Program-made: the position numbers and the translations under genes
Shown: positions 23,334 through 36,255 of the stretch, one piece after another
How positions within the stretch are numbered: the first letter of the stretch is position 1
Layout: every line of letters begins with the position of its first letter
DNA from: Silene conica
Taxonomy: Eukaryota > Streptophyta > Magnoliopsida > Caryophyllales > Caryophyllaceae
NCBI GenBank assembly: GCA_029255685.2
Contig: CM055319.2
Coordinates: 13,130,747 to 13,194,746, forward strand
DNA length: 64,000 nucleotides
Direction: 5' to 3'
Notes under the pieces: generated by a model
What the model was told of the DNA's origin: nothing
Databases searched by the model: none
What the model saw: the letters and a program-made list of their open reading frames with translations, nothing else

Positions 23334-24698
23334 ATGGCTGGTCATAATGATGCCCCTATGCCTAGTGCCACACTAGCAAAAGAATCATGGCTAAAGGCTT
23401 TCATGGACCACATGAATCAGTCCACGCGATTGAAAAATGATGGGTCCAACTTTGCGGACTGGGAGGCTGCATTACAGAATGCAGCCATAGCTGATGGTAA
23501 GCTCAAGTACTTGACTGAACCGTTACCACCAAACCCAGGCCCCAATGCTAGAGCTAACGTATCACAAGGTTACAGTGATTTCCTTGTGGAAGCGGGTGCG
23601 ATAAAGAACGTACTCATGTTTGCAATGGAATCCAATTTGCAAAGATGCTTCATTTCCCATGGTGCGAATAAGATGTTTACCACGCTCACAAACGAGTTCT
23701 CAAAAGCACCGAGAATCGTTTCATATGAGCACACCTGTCGCTTCTTCGATGCGAAACTCCAAAAGGGCCAACCAGTTAGCCCACATATTCTCAATATGAT
23801 TGAGAATGTCGAGAAATTGGAGTCCCTAAACTGCAAGATCAGTGAGAACGTGATCATTGATCGAATGCTTCATTCACTTCACGATGGTTTTTCTTTATTC
23901 AGGGCAAACTATTACATGAATGACATGAAGAAATATTCTCATGAGCTACACTCTCTTCTCGTAAAGACCGAGAAAGATCTTAAATTGAGTGGGAGCATGA
24001 AGCAAGATGTTCTCATGATTGCTAACAAGGGAAAGGGTAAGGGAAAGGCTCAAGCAGAGCTAACATTAGCTAAGCCTCCTAAATTCAAAAGGGCCGGATT
24101 AAAGAGTGGGTCTGGTGAGACAAGTAGCTCACAAGACAAGACAAAGAGCAAAGACGGTAACATTGAGTGCCACCATTGCCACAAGACTGGACATTGGAGG
24201 CGAAACTGTCCAATGTACCGTGAGGACATAAAAGCAGGCCGCGTCGCTCCAGTTGGTATGTCATCTTATATTCATATGATTGCGATTAACCATGCAAGTT
24301 TCGGAACTTGGGTACTTGATACTGGTTGTAGTTCTCATTTGTGTAATCATTTGCAGGGCCTAAAAAACATCACACCTCTCTCAAAGGGTGATGTGGACCT
24401 GCGAGTCGGGAATGGAACAAGAGTTGTTGCTGCTTCCATGGGAACATATGTGATCCAGCTACCGAGCGGATTCGAGTTATATCTGTATAACTTTTATTAT
24501 GTACCTAGTTTATCTAAGAACATTATTTCAGTTTCTGTACTTGATAAAAACGGATTTTCATTCTTAATAAAAGATTATGCTGTTTATGGTAAAGTAGTTT
24601 CCATGAATGGTATGTATGTCTTAGATCAATCGATTGAAATATTACACGTGAATAATAAGAAATTAAAGGTTGGTGACAAAGATCAAACATATCTATGA
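23334..24698 (+). CDS. Copia gag and protease
   Basis: Begins MAGHNDAPMPSATLAKES. The gag domain contains DGSNFADWEAAL and a UBN2-like middle. The nucleocapsid zinc knuckle is CHHCHKTGHWRRNC (C-x2-C-x4-H-x4-C), preceded by a basic Lys/Gly-rich stretch. The protease active site is WVLDTGCSSHLCN, followed by YYVPSLSKNIISVSVLD. The block is long and well preserved. It belongs to a fossil retrotransposon. Confidence 0.9.
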   Translation: MAGHNDAPMPSATLAKESWLKAFMDHMNQSTRLKNDGSNFADWEAALQNAAIADGKLKYLTEPLPPNPGPNARANVSQGYSDFLVEAGAIKNVLMFAMESNLQRCFISHGANKMFTTLTNEFSKAPRIVSYEHTCRFFDAKLQKGQPVSPHILNMIENVEKLESLNCKISENVIIDRMLHSLHDGFSLFRANYYMNDMKKYSHELHSLLVKTEKDLKLSGSMKQDVLMIANKGKGKGKAQAELTLAKPPKFKRAGLKSGSGETSSSQDKTKSKDGNIECHHCHKTGHWRRNCPMYREDIKAGRVAPVGMSSYIHMIAINHASFGTWVLDTGCSSHLCNHLQGLKNITPLSKGDVDLRVGNGTRVVAASMGTYVIQLPSGFELYLYNFYYVPSLSKNIISVSVLDKNGFSFLIKDYAVYGKVVSMNGMYVLDQSIEILHVNNKKLKVGDKDQTYL

Positions 24699-26865
24699 CA
24701 CTGTCGTATGGGACACATAAATGAGAAATGTGTAAAGCAGCTAATACAGAATGGCGCTACATCTCCATTTGATTATGAATCATTTGGCACATGTGAATCA
24801 TGTCTCATATGCAAAATGACTCGTATTTCCTTCAAAGGTGTTGGAATGCACGTTGCTGACCTATTAGGCCTCGTACATACAGATGTATGTGGACCTATGT
24901 CAATCACCGCAAGAGACGGCTATAGATATTTCATCACTTTCACGTACGATTTAAGTAGATACGGATATGTCTACTTAATGAAGCACAAACGTGAATCCTT
25001 TGAAAAGTTCATGGAATTTCAGGCGAAGGTTGAAAACCAACTGGATAGAAATATTAAAGCACTACGATCAGATCGTGGTGGTGAGTATCTTTCGAATGAG
25101 TTTGATCAACACCTTAAAAACTGTGGTATTGTACTGCAGTTAACTCCACCTGGAACACCACAGTTAAATGGTGTGTCCGAACGGAGAAAACAAACACTAT
25201 TAGATATAGTTCGATCCATGATGAGTCACACAGTTATGCCAGATTCATTATGGGGCTTTGCTCTATTGTCAGCTGCTCTTATACTTAACCGAAGTCCGTC
25301 TAAAGCTGTTGAGAAGATTCCTTATGAGATATGGAAGGGAACGGTCCCTAAGTTGTCCTTTATTCGGGTTTGGGGCTGCGAGGCTTATGTCAAGTGGAGA
25401 CACGAGGATAAGCTCGGCCCGCGATCGGTCAAGACATACTTTATTAGTTATTCAAAAGGAATGTTTGGTCATTACTTCTATTCGCCTACCGAACACCGCG
25501 TTTTTGTTGCGGCTAGTGGGAAGTTCTTAGAAAAAGAGTTTCTCGAGAATAAGACAAGTAATAGAACCTTCGATCTGTCGGAAGTTCAACAACCAACTAC
25601 TGAGAAACCAATGGAGGAAACTGTTCCTTCATCTTCTGTTGCAGTCAGTAATCCTAAGGAACGCAGAAGGTCGGGTAGACACTCCATTCCTCCAGATAGA
25701 TACATTGGTATGATCGAGGAACTTGACGGAGTTGACATTTTTCTCTTTGAGAGTAACGAACCCGTGACCTATAAAAGTGCTATGACCTGTTCCGACTCAA
25801 AGCTATGGCTTAATGCCATGCAATCCGAAATGGACTCCATGTACGAGAATAACGTATGGGAGTTGGTTGATTTGTCTGATAAGGTACGACCTCTTCAATG
25901 CAAATAGCTTTATAAGATAAAGCATTCCATCGAGGGACAACTAGACAGCTATAAGGCGCAATTAGTGGCAAAAGGTTTCACTCAAGTGCAAGGGTTGCAC
26001 TATGATGAGAATTTTGCACCCATAGTCATGCTGCGATCCATTCGGATTATCTTAGCGATTGCTGCATTTCATGACTATGAAATATGGCAAATGGATGTGA
26101 AAACCGCCTTCTTAAACGATTATTTGGAGGAGGACTTGTACATGGTACAACCCGAAGGTTTCACAGATCCTAAAAATCCTAAGAAAGTGTGCAAGCTTAA
26201 GCGTTTCATTTATGGACTTAAGCAAGCATCTAGGAGTTGGAATCATCGTTTCGACCAAGTGATAAGAAAAGAATGGTTTTATTCGATTGGTTGAAGAACC
26301 ATGCTTATATATCAAGCCGAGTGGGAGCAAGATCGTCTTTCTGGTGTCATATGTCGACGACATACTCTTGATTGGAAATGACATCCCTCTCTTATCTTCG
26401 GTTAAAGTATGGTTAAAGAATCATTTCCAGATGAAAGATCTGGGTGAGGCACAATGTATATTGGGGATCCGTATCTATAGAGATAGATCAGGACGGATGT
26501 TATCACTGAGTCAGGAGTCTTATATAGATAAGATTCTTGACAGATTCAGCATGACCAACTCCACAAAAGGGTTACTTCCAATGATCTCGGGGGTGAATTT
26601 GAGTAAGACTCAGGCACCTAAGACACCGGAAGAGGTGGAGCGCATGAGTCGCATTCATTATGCGTCAGCTATAGGATCGATCATGTATGCCATGATATGC
26701 ACACGTCCAGATGTGACATATGCTTTGAGTATGACGAGTCGGTACCAAAGCAATCCAGGTGAACCACACTGGATGGCTGTTAAAAACATTCTTAAGTACC
26801 TACGGAGGACAAAAGATTGGGTATTGACTTATGGTGGAGGCACTGAGCATTGCGCAAACGGTTAC
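24699..26865 (+). CDS. Copia integrase and reverse transcriptase
   Basis: The order is GAG-pre-integrase zinc region (CRMGHINEKC to CESCLICKMTR), integrase core with HTDVCGPM, ALRSDRGGEYLS and GVSERRKQ carrying the D, D and E positions, then reverse transcriptase with QMDVKTAFLNDYLEEDLYM and the active-site motif YVDDILLIGND. The block stops at the Athila insertion at 26866 in the sequence for NGYADAS of RNase H, which resumes at 37900. Several breaks are present. Fossil. Confidence 0.88.
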
Positions 26866-28461
26866 TGATACCCATCGTTGTGGGTGTCAAAGATAAAATT
26901 TATATTTCCAAACTTAAACTATTGATAGAGTAAGTCAAGGTCGAACCACAAGGAGGATTGAGAGTGCTAACTGTTCTAGGTCTTCGGTCTTAAGGTGACA
27001 AAAGGGGGTTTATGATGTTTTGGTCTCAACTAAGTCTAACAAATAAAACAAGAACAAAACTGAAAATAAGATGTGAAAAAGATGATAAAAGAGGTGTTAG
27101 GATGATTGGATCACTATAGCTATGATGGCAGACAATCTAGGTCCACATGTAAAGAAGTCGTGTAAGGGATATAACAAATCCTTTCGGTCTATGTTAACTA
27201 ATAGTTCCTTTCGGCCTATACTATTAGTCCCTAGGTCTCACATATACTGGTTGTCAACAATATAGGTGATTCCTAATGTCTAAGTCACATACCCTTCGGT
27301 CTTATTAACTTAGCTGTCTTAAAACGTTAACTAATTCCCTTCCTTTATCTTTCGATCCCCGGGTTGGTCATTACTAAGCATCTAACAAGTCTTCCTTCGG
27401 TCTCATTGTAAGATATTGCACTTAACGAAACAAAACAGGTCTGATCATACACGAAGTCGGTCGACCGATCAGCTAATCCGGTCGATCGACCAACCACCTT
27501 AGTCGACCGACCAGAGAAGCCAGTCGGTCGACCAAGGTCTCCTACGGGTTGCCCTAAACTACGCCATCTACGCTATAATTCGCCTACATCCTAACATATG
27601 AGGTTTAGCTACGCATAATACTAATAAAAACATAAACTTTAACACTAATAAGGATATTGGAAAACATGATTAAGACGATAACAAATATGCAATTAACAAT
27701 AACAAGGTTTGGGATTCTAACTATCCGGTATAATACTAACAAAATATGAATAAACTGAATTAAGAAATAAGAATTACCGTAACTAAGAAAAGATGAGAAC
27801 TGAAAGATTGAGTATTATTGCAAATTTTGTGGAACAGTAAGTTTGTGTATGAAAATAAGAACAAGAACTGATAAACTTGGAATTTAAACTAAAACTTGAT
27901 TAGGGATTGATAACTAGTAGAAAACTGAATGAATAATACAAGGGGTGATTAGCCCTTTTATAATAATCTCTTAAATTTCTGCTTAAACCTAATCACGTTC
28001 ATGGGCTTTGCCTTGTTTCTGATTTTTCCTGTTCAGGACTTGTAGTCGACTGACCGACGATGCTGGTCGATCGACCAACTATCGGGCTTCCTCAAGTTCC
28101 TAATCTTGGAAATAAAGCTTCTGAAAAATCCTCGTCAGGTATATTGGTCGACCGACCTGTATCCTCAGTCGGTAGACTGATATACCTGTTGTATCAGCTC
28201 TTATTGCTTCTTAAATCAGTCATGCGGTCTTTCAAACACGCAATAGGCTCCGTTCCTTCTTCATTCCTTCATGCCCTTAGCCATGCAAACCGCTTGAGGA
28301 TGAATTTGACTTGAAATCGACTCATTTCCGCGTAAATTTGCATTAATGCACAAAAATGCGAAAATAGACGAAATAGGAGAAATAATAACCAAAAACTCAT
28401 AAATGAGCTCTGAAATGCATGTAAAAATAGATGTAAAATATCATAAAATAGACACGCATCA
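26866..28461 (-). repeat. Athila 3' LTR (1596 bp)
   Basis: TGATACCC...ACGCATCA. It contains four GGTCGACC-type palindromes at 27455-27537 and two further pairs at 28043-28081 and 28145-28182. It matches 36256-37899. Confidence 0.92.
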
Positions 28462-28474
28462 AATTCCCCAAACC
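28462..28474 (-). other. Athila polypurine tract
   Basis: On the minus strand this reads GGTTTGGGGAATT directly before the LTR start TGATGCGTG, the expected plus-strand primer. Confidence 0.75.
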
Positions 28475-29654
28475 AAACTCTTGCTTGTCCTCAGGCAAGA
28501 ACTAGACTCGATCTTAGACTAATGGAATGATATCAATCTCAGAGCGAAATGCAAATGTAAAGCCTAAACCAATTTAATGTCAAGTCAACAAGCAACTAGT
28601 AAATGAATCATGGAGACGAGTTATTGAGTTGTCAAATGTAACACCCCGCATTTTATAATAATATTTTATTATAAAGGTATTTTATTTAAATTAATTATTT
28701 TCAAGTATAATAATATATTTTGGAAATATATACTTATATCTTCTGTCTTCTATTTTTATTATTCCTCATTTTGAACTACTTTTGGATGGGTTAAAATATC
28801 CGTGCAATATTTAATTATTTTCGTTTATTAATTGTCTTTCTTATTCAAGTTCTCTTTACGTTTTGATATGACTCAACCCAATTTATAATCAGATAATCCA
28901 TTATATGAGCTAATGGACCAAAAGCCCAATTAGTTAATTTCCTTATAATTAGATTTTAACCTTGCAATCAAGTAGGTCAAATCACTTTGTTTTCACGTGA
29001 AGTGTCGCGCTTCACTTTATCTTCTCCGCCTGTTTTCTCTCCTCTTCTCCCTTTGACTCCATTGTTGAATATCTTTCATTCTTCCAAACTCATACACAAA
29101 TTATGTTTTTATAATCCTGACTCTTATCTCTAAAATATATTCTATTCAAAATATTTTATTCGGAATTATTTGTATGGACCTTTAGACCTATATTTTGGGT
29201 CTCTTGTTTTGTGTTTAAAGAAGAAGAAGTCTTTCTTTTTGGCGTTTTCGAAAGAGTGATAGTTTGGTACAATGTCTATCACAAGGATTTGGATTTCCGC
29301 TTTCTTTAAAGTTAATTTTCGGGGTTATTGACACGTGTTGGAGACAGGGCTTTGTTGGTCGTATTCTTTATGAAGGTTTTCATTAATTCCCAAAAAGGTA
29401 ACTAGGTGTTTCTCTTTTAATTGTGTTTATGTCAATTGATGTGATTAATATGATTTAATGATTATTTGTACGATTAGTACATGTTTGATTATTTATTGTA
29501 TTGAATTAATTGTGCTTCGTATATTTATGTATGTTTTATTATTGTAATTGAGGATTATAATGTGTTGATAAGTCGTTATGAGTGTCGTCTGCGCAACTAG
29601 GGTTCGCGAGGGAAACCCTAGATGGCGGCAAGGCTAACGACCAAGAGTGTTGCT

Positions 29655-30055
29655 CAAGGTTATAGTTGAAGTATGTGTAACATTGAAAATATGATTCAAG
29701 GTTATAGCTGAAACTAGTACAACCTTGAGTACGACTCAAAGTTATAGCTGAAGTTAATATAACTTTGGGTTGCGAGCTAAAGTTATAGCTGAAGTTAATA
29801 TAACTTTGGGTTGCGGGTTGAAGTTATAGCTGAAGTTAATATAACTTTGAACTACGAGTTAAAGTTATAGCTGAGACAAACGTAAACCTGAGGTATGACA
29901 CAAGGTTATGGTTAGTGCTAGTATAACTTTAGGTTCGTGTCAAGGTTTGGCTAAGGCTACTATAACCTCAAGCCATATATGGAAGTTATAGTTGAGGCTA
30001 GTATAACCTCGCATCCATTACTTATGATATAGTTAAAGTTACTATAACTTTGGTT
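29655..30055 (+). repeat. Minisatellite, about 40-45 bp unit, 8-10 copies
   Basis: Units share AAGTTATAGCTGAAGTTA followed by ATATAACTTTGG-like sequence. The central copies (about 29735-29860) are nearly identical and the outer copies decay. Within each unit GTTATA and TATAAC form a short inverted repeat. Confidence 0.85.
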
Positions 30056-30460
30056 GATTATACTTGATTCACATGTTGAGTTGTGTTCAGTGATTGTATA
30101 ATATTGTGTTTGCATATGTTGTTGGATACTTCTATGCATTTGATATTAGGACAGTCTGTTATGATGTTCTACTGGTTTAAGTCGTGATGTTATCCACGCA
30201 TATTAGTACAGTCAGTTATACTGTGCATTATAGTTTGCTAGTTTGAATAGCTGACGGTAGTATCAGTCATATACTATCGGAATGAACCAACGCCACCCAT
30301 TGATGTAGGATTTATTTTTGGTCTATGTTCGGGGGTGGCCAGATTCGTCTGTTATACGTTCTGGGTCCCGAGTGTCGTTCGGTGTACAGTTATTGCATCG
30401 AGAGGTCTGGCCAGGTCTTAGGCACATAGGCGGTGGTGATACGTTATACATAGTACCGTG

Positions 30461-30570
30461 GAGGCAGTGGTTATACGCTCCACACCGATGGAGGCAGTGG
30501 TTATACGCTCCGTCAGCTAGAGGCAGTGGTTATACGCTCTGGCAAGTTAGAGGCAGTGGTTATACGCTCT
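30461..30570 (+). repeat. Minisatellite, about 30-bp unit, four copies
   Basis: The 20-mer GAGGCAGTGGTTATACGCTC is repeated exactly at 30461, 30491, 30520 and 30550, separated by variable 9-10 base spacers. A degenerate fifth copy lies just upstream (GGCGGTGGTGATACG). Confidence 0.95.
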
Positions 30571-33283
30571 AACGGGCGTTCGCTCTATTCGCTATGCTTT
30601 GATGATAGCTTTGTGCCTTCTGTTGCGATGGATTGCGTGTCACCATATCCGCTATGCTTTATTGCTAGCATTGTGTCTTACGTTACTATGAGTCATGAGT
30701 TACTTGAGTTGTAAGTGTTCATGGTCTAGTGGTCGCATATGGTCTAGGTTCATTTGGTTTCATTTGTCTGGCGTAGAGAATCTCATGGTATGGTAAGTTT
30801 GCTTTCATGTCATGTCATCCTCACATGATCGTGGTAATATGTCTTCAAATGAAGGTAAGTTTGATTGACTTTCATGAGTGTAGATGATCTCGCATGTTTA
30901 CTGATTTTACATTTCAATTGTTATTGATTGTTGGTTACATTCACTTGTTGTAAACATGACTGGGAGAGCATCTAGTTACTCCCGACTGATTGTCGACCCC
31001 TTCTCGGGTTTTTCAGGTTGTTGCCGTGTGGTTGATGCTTGCTTGGAGAATGTGCGAAGCGAGCTAAATAAATTGTTTAGGACCTTTGCTTTAAGTTTTA
31101 AGAACCTTTGAATAATGTATTAGTTTGGTGTTCGATTTGAGTATCGATCCGGATTTGGGTAAGGTGTTTCCGCCACCTTAACCCAGTTATCATTGAGTTA
31201 CACTCTGATATTCATTTATATTATGTTTTTCCTTTATTTTATAATCCGGGTTGTTACATCAAAACTTGCTAATCTATCAACCCTAAAGACTTATCACAAT
31301 GGACCCTCGCGGGTCGCTCAAATTACACAATAAGCAAAGGGTGAGTGTATATGTAAAAGATAGAAAGAAGTAATTTTGTAGTGACACTCACCTATCTTCG
31401 ATCCATGAGAACATGCCTTCAATATAACATGAAAATAAACTCTACGACCGTGCATATACATACCAATCTAATGACTTTGACACATGATGAGGAAAAAAGA
31501 AGGGATATGTGAGGTAATGGGTAAGAAAGGCTAAGATAATTTGGATATGTGGAGTTTAAATAGCCAAGCTAGCAAACAACGGGATCCAAATAATAAAAGA
31601 TTTCATAACTTTCAAACCCAAAGAACTTGAACACGGTGCTATTTTTGAAGCACGAATCTCACAAATTTTTCAAGGAAAATGACTCCCAAATGATATGAAT
31701 AAAGTACGGGAGTAACAATTGCTAAAGAAAGGAGCTTTTAAACAAACTGCGATTTTCTGATTCTGATAGTTGGTCGACCGACCAAGGGTTGCGGTCGGTC
31801 GACTGACTTGCAGTATATTTTTTTCTTTTCGATTTTTCTCTCTTTTTTTCTAGTTTTCCACTTTTTCTTTTCTTTTTCCTTCTTTTTCTTTTCTTTCTTT
31901 CTCAAATGAGAACATAACCACCAAAATGACCTAAAACATTTCTGTGACCACAAATACTAGCTTGGATAGGGTAGGCTAAGTATGGGATGTAGCTTATGGG
32001 ACAAAAAGGCAAATTTGACCATGTGAAGCTTGTGGGTAAGATACGAAAAATGGACCTCAATTACACGTGTCAAAAATCACAAAACTAGATAGCATACAGG
32101 TATAAAGTAGATTACGTTCATGTTTATGCACATTGATGTAGCATGTCTCAAGGGGAGTACTACTCACATCCTAATAGACTGGTCATAGATGACACCAGTA
32201 ATAAGGCTCTAAAAACTCAGAATGTGTTGTAGTTTGCTAGAGATAAAAGTCAAGTTTAAAGATTAACAACTAGTTTGACAAAGAACTCGTAGATTATGCA
32301 TGTGATTCTACTACTAAAACATGTTGACAAGCAAGGCTTAGGCATAAACATATGAAAATGAAAAGTCATCATTGAAATACTATCGTTCTGACTCGACCTA
32401 TATGCTAAAATAAACGTGCATTTTTTTTAAAAAAATTTTAAATTTTTTTGGTTTTTTTGTGTATATGCAAGGAAAAAGAAGCAACAATGCAAAACGGAAA
32501 TGCAATAAACGTGTAACAAAAAATGCAATAAAACATGAATGCGACGCAAAACCCTTCCCCAAACCAAATCGCACAATGTCCCCGTTGTGCAATGGCATAT
32601 GCAAAGAAACATGGAATATGGGAATTTTGCGTTAAAATAAAACAAAGGAAAGGAACATGGAAAAAACTCACGGAATATATGCGCGAACGGAAACCTCCCC
32701 AAACCAGCGTGAGCTAGGAGGTTTTCGGTAGCCAGCAGTGCTACCTTATAGACCTGAAAAAGACACAAGGCGACCTTTTTCGGAAATTAAATTTGTTTTG
32801 GGTGGTAAATGAGAAGTACAAAAATGAAAAATAGAAGAGAAATTAAAAGCATAAAAGAAAGTATAGAGAGAAAGACTCCCTAGGCTTGCTAACATGCTCC
32901 ACGAGGCAACCGAGAACAGGCAGTAGCAGTAATGATGGTCGACTGACCACGGGGTCTGGTCGACCGACCATTTCTCAATAAACATTAGTTTCTGGTCTGC
33001 AGACTCTGGTCGACCGACTGATGCCTCTGGTCGGTCGACCACTGTTCCTGTAATCAGAGGTCGTTTTTCTTCTTCTAATTAACTCAATGGATTGAGTGAA
33101 TCTTTTCTCAAAACCTGTAAAACATTCATAATGCGCCAAAAACTTGCGCAATGCCCAAGAGTACCAAGTCTATAGTCTTTGAAATTAAACAATGAAAGCA
33201 AAAGTGTCTAAGTCCAAAAGCAAACAAACAACAAAATGTCTCAAAACAGTAAAAGAGTCTCGAAAAATCCATCAACAAAACAC

Positions 33284-36128
33284 TCATCCGCGAAAAATGC
33301 GGAAAATCTCGGACCATGGCTTCTGGCTACATGAGGTAGCCTCCACTGTGCTTGTTGTGATGGCTAAGAACGTCCCCACCTTTCCATGAGACAACCGTGA
33401 TGGCTCATCCCCTCTAGCATTTTTCTTTTCCCGATCATCCGTGTCCACTTCGTCCGGCTCCTCGTCGGTTCCATAGCTTAGGAATCCAAGACCTCCTCTT
33501 TGAACAATGGGTTTCTTGACGGGTGGCTCCACTCGTGGTTCCTCCTTCTTCCCCGAACCGGATCCTACAATGGGTGAAACAACAATTTCCTCCATTTTGC
33601 TTCCAATCTGGGTCGGAGGTGTAATGACAGGAATAGGTGTAGGCTCTAGAGCAGGAAAATCAGTAATGACCACATACTTCTTTTCAGAAGAAACAGTATT
33701 GCATGTAATGGGGGTCATGGCATCCTTCTTCCTATAGGACTGCCCAAAAATTATCGAATGCTTGCCTACCTTAAAAGTCAGGGTCCCACTCCCCACGTCA
33801 ATGATTGCACCAGCAGTGTGCAAAAAGGGTCTTCCCAGAATGATGGGTATGTGGGGATCCTCGAGAATGTCCAACACTACAAAGTCATCAGGGAAGAAAA
33901 ACCTATCGATTCGCACATGTATGTTCTTTAGCATCCCTACTGGTTCAATTGAAGTACAGTCGGCCATTTGGACTGTCATGCTAGTCGCAGCGAATGTGGT
34001 CATTCCTAACTTCCTAGCCAGACTCAAGGGCATGACACTAATGCTAGCCCCTAAGTCACATAGTGCCTTCTTAATGGGGTAGGTACCAATGTTACAGGGG
34101 ACAGAAAAACTGTCTGGGTCCTCTAGCTTATGAGGGGCTATGACATGGGTAAGGAAACTCAATGACTCTTCCGTTAAAGCTACCGACTCGGCTTTATCTA
34201 ATGACCTCTTCCTAGTCAACAATTGTCTCATAAACTTCATGTACGCGGGGACTTGTTGAACTAGTTCTAAGAAAGGAATTTGCACATTTAAAGTACGAAT
34301 GACATCCTTAAACTTATCGAAGGATACCTGTTCTTTTGTGGGTATGAGCCTTTCTGGATATGGAGGTGCAATCGAGCTCTCAGCATTTGCTGCCCTCCTT
34401 AAGAATCTTGGGGCATTGTCGCTTTGGAAAAAGACCTCTCTCAAGTTCTCGATCATTTATGGTCGAAAAGTTCCTGCCTCCTCAGGTATTGTGGTCGGTC
34501 GACCATTGTCTCCGGTCGATCGACCACTCTCTACAGTTCCATTATCCATTAGAATCTTGATATCGGTCGACCGACTGACATTAGTGGTCAGTCGACCAGT
34601 TTCACTACTGACCGATTTCTTCTTTTTCTGCTTTTCTTTCTTTACAGCCTTTGGACCATCAAATTTTTCCCCACTCCTCAACGTGATGATATTGAGGGTT
34701 TCTTTTTTCTGGTCGGGTTGGGACGAAAGTTGACCCGGTGTCCTCATGGCACTCTTGCTCGCGAGTTGAGCAATTTGGGTCTCTAACATCTTCATTCCCG
34801 CTTCCCTAGCTTGGGATTCCTTCTGAACCATCCCCATCAAGCTTTGTATCATCGCATCAGTACTTTGGGGCTGGTTTTGTTGTTGTTGTGGGATGAAAAG
34901 GCTGTTTTGAAGTTGTTGTTTATGAGGGGGAATGTAGCTTTGGGATTATTGTGGTGGTGGTTGTGGGTTTTGGACATTCTGGCTAGTCCACCTCAAGTTG
35001 GGATAGAAATTGGTTGGGTCATAGAAGTTATTTTGCAGGTAATGTTGAAATGTCGCGCAAGTCTCGTTTGGTGTAGTACAAAACTTGGAGACATGTCCCT
35101 CTCCTCCACACCTTTCACAAGCGAAAGGTCCATCAGAAACAGCATTCACCTGGTACATCCCTCCTTTTCCAGCTCCTTCCAGCTCATACTTGTCAAAACG
35201 GGCCGTGAGGGCCTCTAATGCAGCTACGGAAGGCTCGGATTTCCTTTGATTACCACGGGAGGTCCCGTGTTCAGCTACATGGACCGCTACATCCTTCAAT
35301 AATCTTGAGACCCTTGGTCTCACCACTATTCTCCTGGAATCTCCCATTAGCTGCGGCATCCAGGTAAGCTCTATTGTCGTCATACAACCCATTATAAAAT
35401 TGGTTGCATAAACACCACTGTTCGAATCCATGAAGTGGTATGGATCGAACAAGCCTCTTGAAGCATGTCCACACCTCACTAAAATCCTCAGAAGGGCCTT
35501 GCTTAAAGCTGGTGATTTGAGCTCTCAATGCATTGGTTTTTGATGTTGAATAGTACTTTCGGTAGAAAGCCAATGCTAGAGTGTTCCAATCAGTAATTCC
35601 CGCAGCCGCGCGGTCATGATCACGGTACCATTCCCTTGCAGAATCACAGAGGGAGAAAATTAACGTAGTTTCTTTTATTTGATCATGAGTCACACCATTT
35701 GATGTAGGGATGGAGCATATATAATCCGTAAAGATTTCTATATGTTTTGCAACATCCTCATTAGCAGCACCCCCAAACTGGTTTCTTTCAACCATGGTAA
35801 TGTACGACGGTTTGGCCTCAAAAGTTTTCCCAATCCCCGTGGGCAAGGTGAACCCTTTGTAGAGGTCCTTGACTTGGGGCATGGAGTGACTGACAATACT
35901 TGCTTCTTCCGCCATCTCTTCTTCGGGTTTGGATGGTTCGGTGTTTGTGAATGTGGTGGGTGTTTGTGGTTGAGTAGGTGTTGGTGGTTGGTTTTCGAAT
36001 ATGTCCTCTTGGAACAAGGAAGAAGGTGAACCTCCTTTGTCCTGCTGAAAAAGTCTCATCTTTGTCCTGAGAGTTTTCTCTAGCTCAAGGTCAAGGGGAA
36101 GTAATTCTCCTAGAACCGACCTGCGCAT
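33284..36128 (-). CDS. Athila gag and protease region
   Basis: On the minus strand the gag starts MRRSVLGELLPLDLE, a typical Athila opening. The capsid-like region includes CDSAREWYRDHD, WNTLALAFYRKYYS and GPSEDFSEVWTCFKRLVRSIP. A single Cys/His motif follows (CERCGGEGHVSKFC). The protease-like block has LCDLGASISVMPLSLARKLG and PIILGRPFLHTAGA. The linker between nucleocapsid and protease contains palindrome pairs at 34494-34530 and 34564-34601. The region is a fossil with few breaks. Confidence 0.88.
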
Positions 36129-36234
36129 AAGATGAAAACTACAAGAAAAAGTGAGAACGGTTTAAGGAACAAAAGTTCCTTAAACTTAAAATAAGACAAA
36201 AAAAACTAAAAACAATTAACACTAGCGTTACCTT

Positions 36235-36250
36235 CCCGGCAACGGCGCCA
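36235..36250 (-). other. Athila primer-binding site (tRNA-Asp type)
   Basis: The minus-strand reading is TGGCGCCGTTGCCGGG, the classic Athila/Tat primer-binding sequence, five bases from the LTR edge at 36256. Confidence 0.92.
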
Positions 36251-36255
36251 AAATT

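Larger units (their letters stand above)
28637..31258 (+). mobile_element. Solo LTR, TGTAACACCCC family (2622 bp)
   Basis: It starts TGTAACACCCCGC and ends CCGGGTTGTTACA. A perfect 5-bp duplication TCAAA flanks it (28632-28636 and 31259-31263). No primer-binding site, polypurine tract or coding block lies inside, so recombination between two LTRs to leave one is the simplest reading. It contains two minisatellites (29655-30055 and 30461-30570). Similar termini occur at 468 and 57432. Confidence 0.82.
28475..33283 (-). other. Athila non-coding interior (3' side)
   Basis: Apart from the solo LTR at 28637-31258, this stretch holds no supported gene. It carries palindrome pairs at 31771-31807, 32938-32971 and 33009-33041 and a long pyrimidine tract at 31818-31903. 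Where autonomous Athila elements carry RT, integrase and an env-like ORF, none is seen. Confidence 0.7.

Noticed and set aside
27455-27537. Palindromes considered as a CRISPR-like array
   Set aside because: Units are 12-16 bp, variable and paired, in plant retrotransposon DNA with no cas genes; they do not form a regular repeat-spacer array.
31738-31953. Lys/Glu-rich ORF on the minus strand
   Set aside because: It reads through a simple T/C tract and a palindrome pair; no domain or conservation sign.
32398-32768. Cys/Phe-rich overlapping ORFs on the minus strand
   Set aside because: Located in the non-coding Athila interior; three frames open at once, low-complexity composition, no domain.
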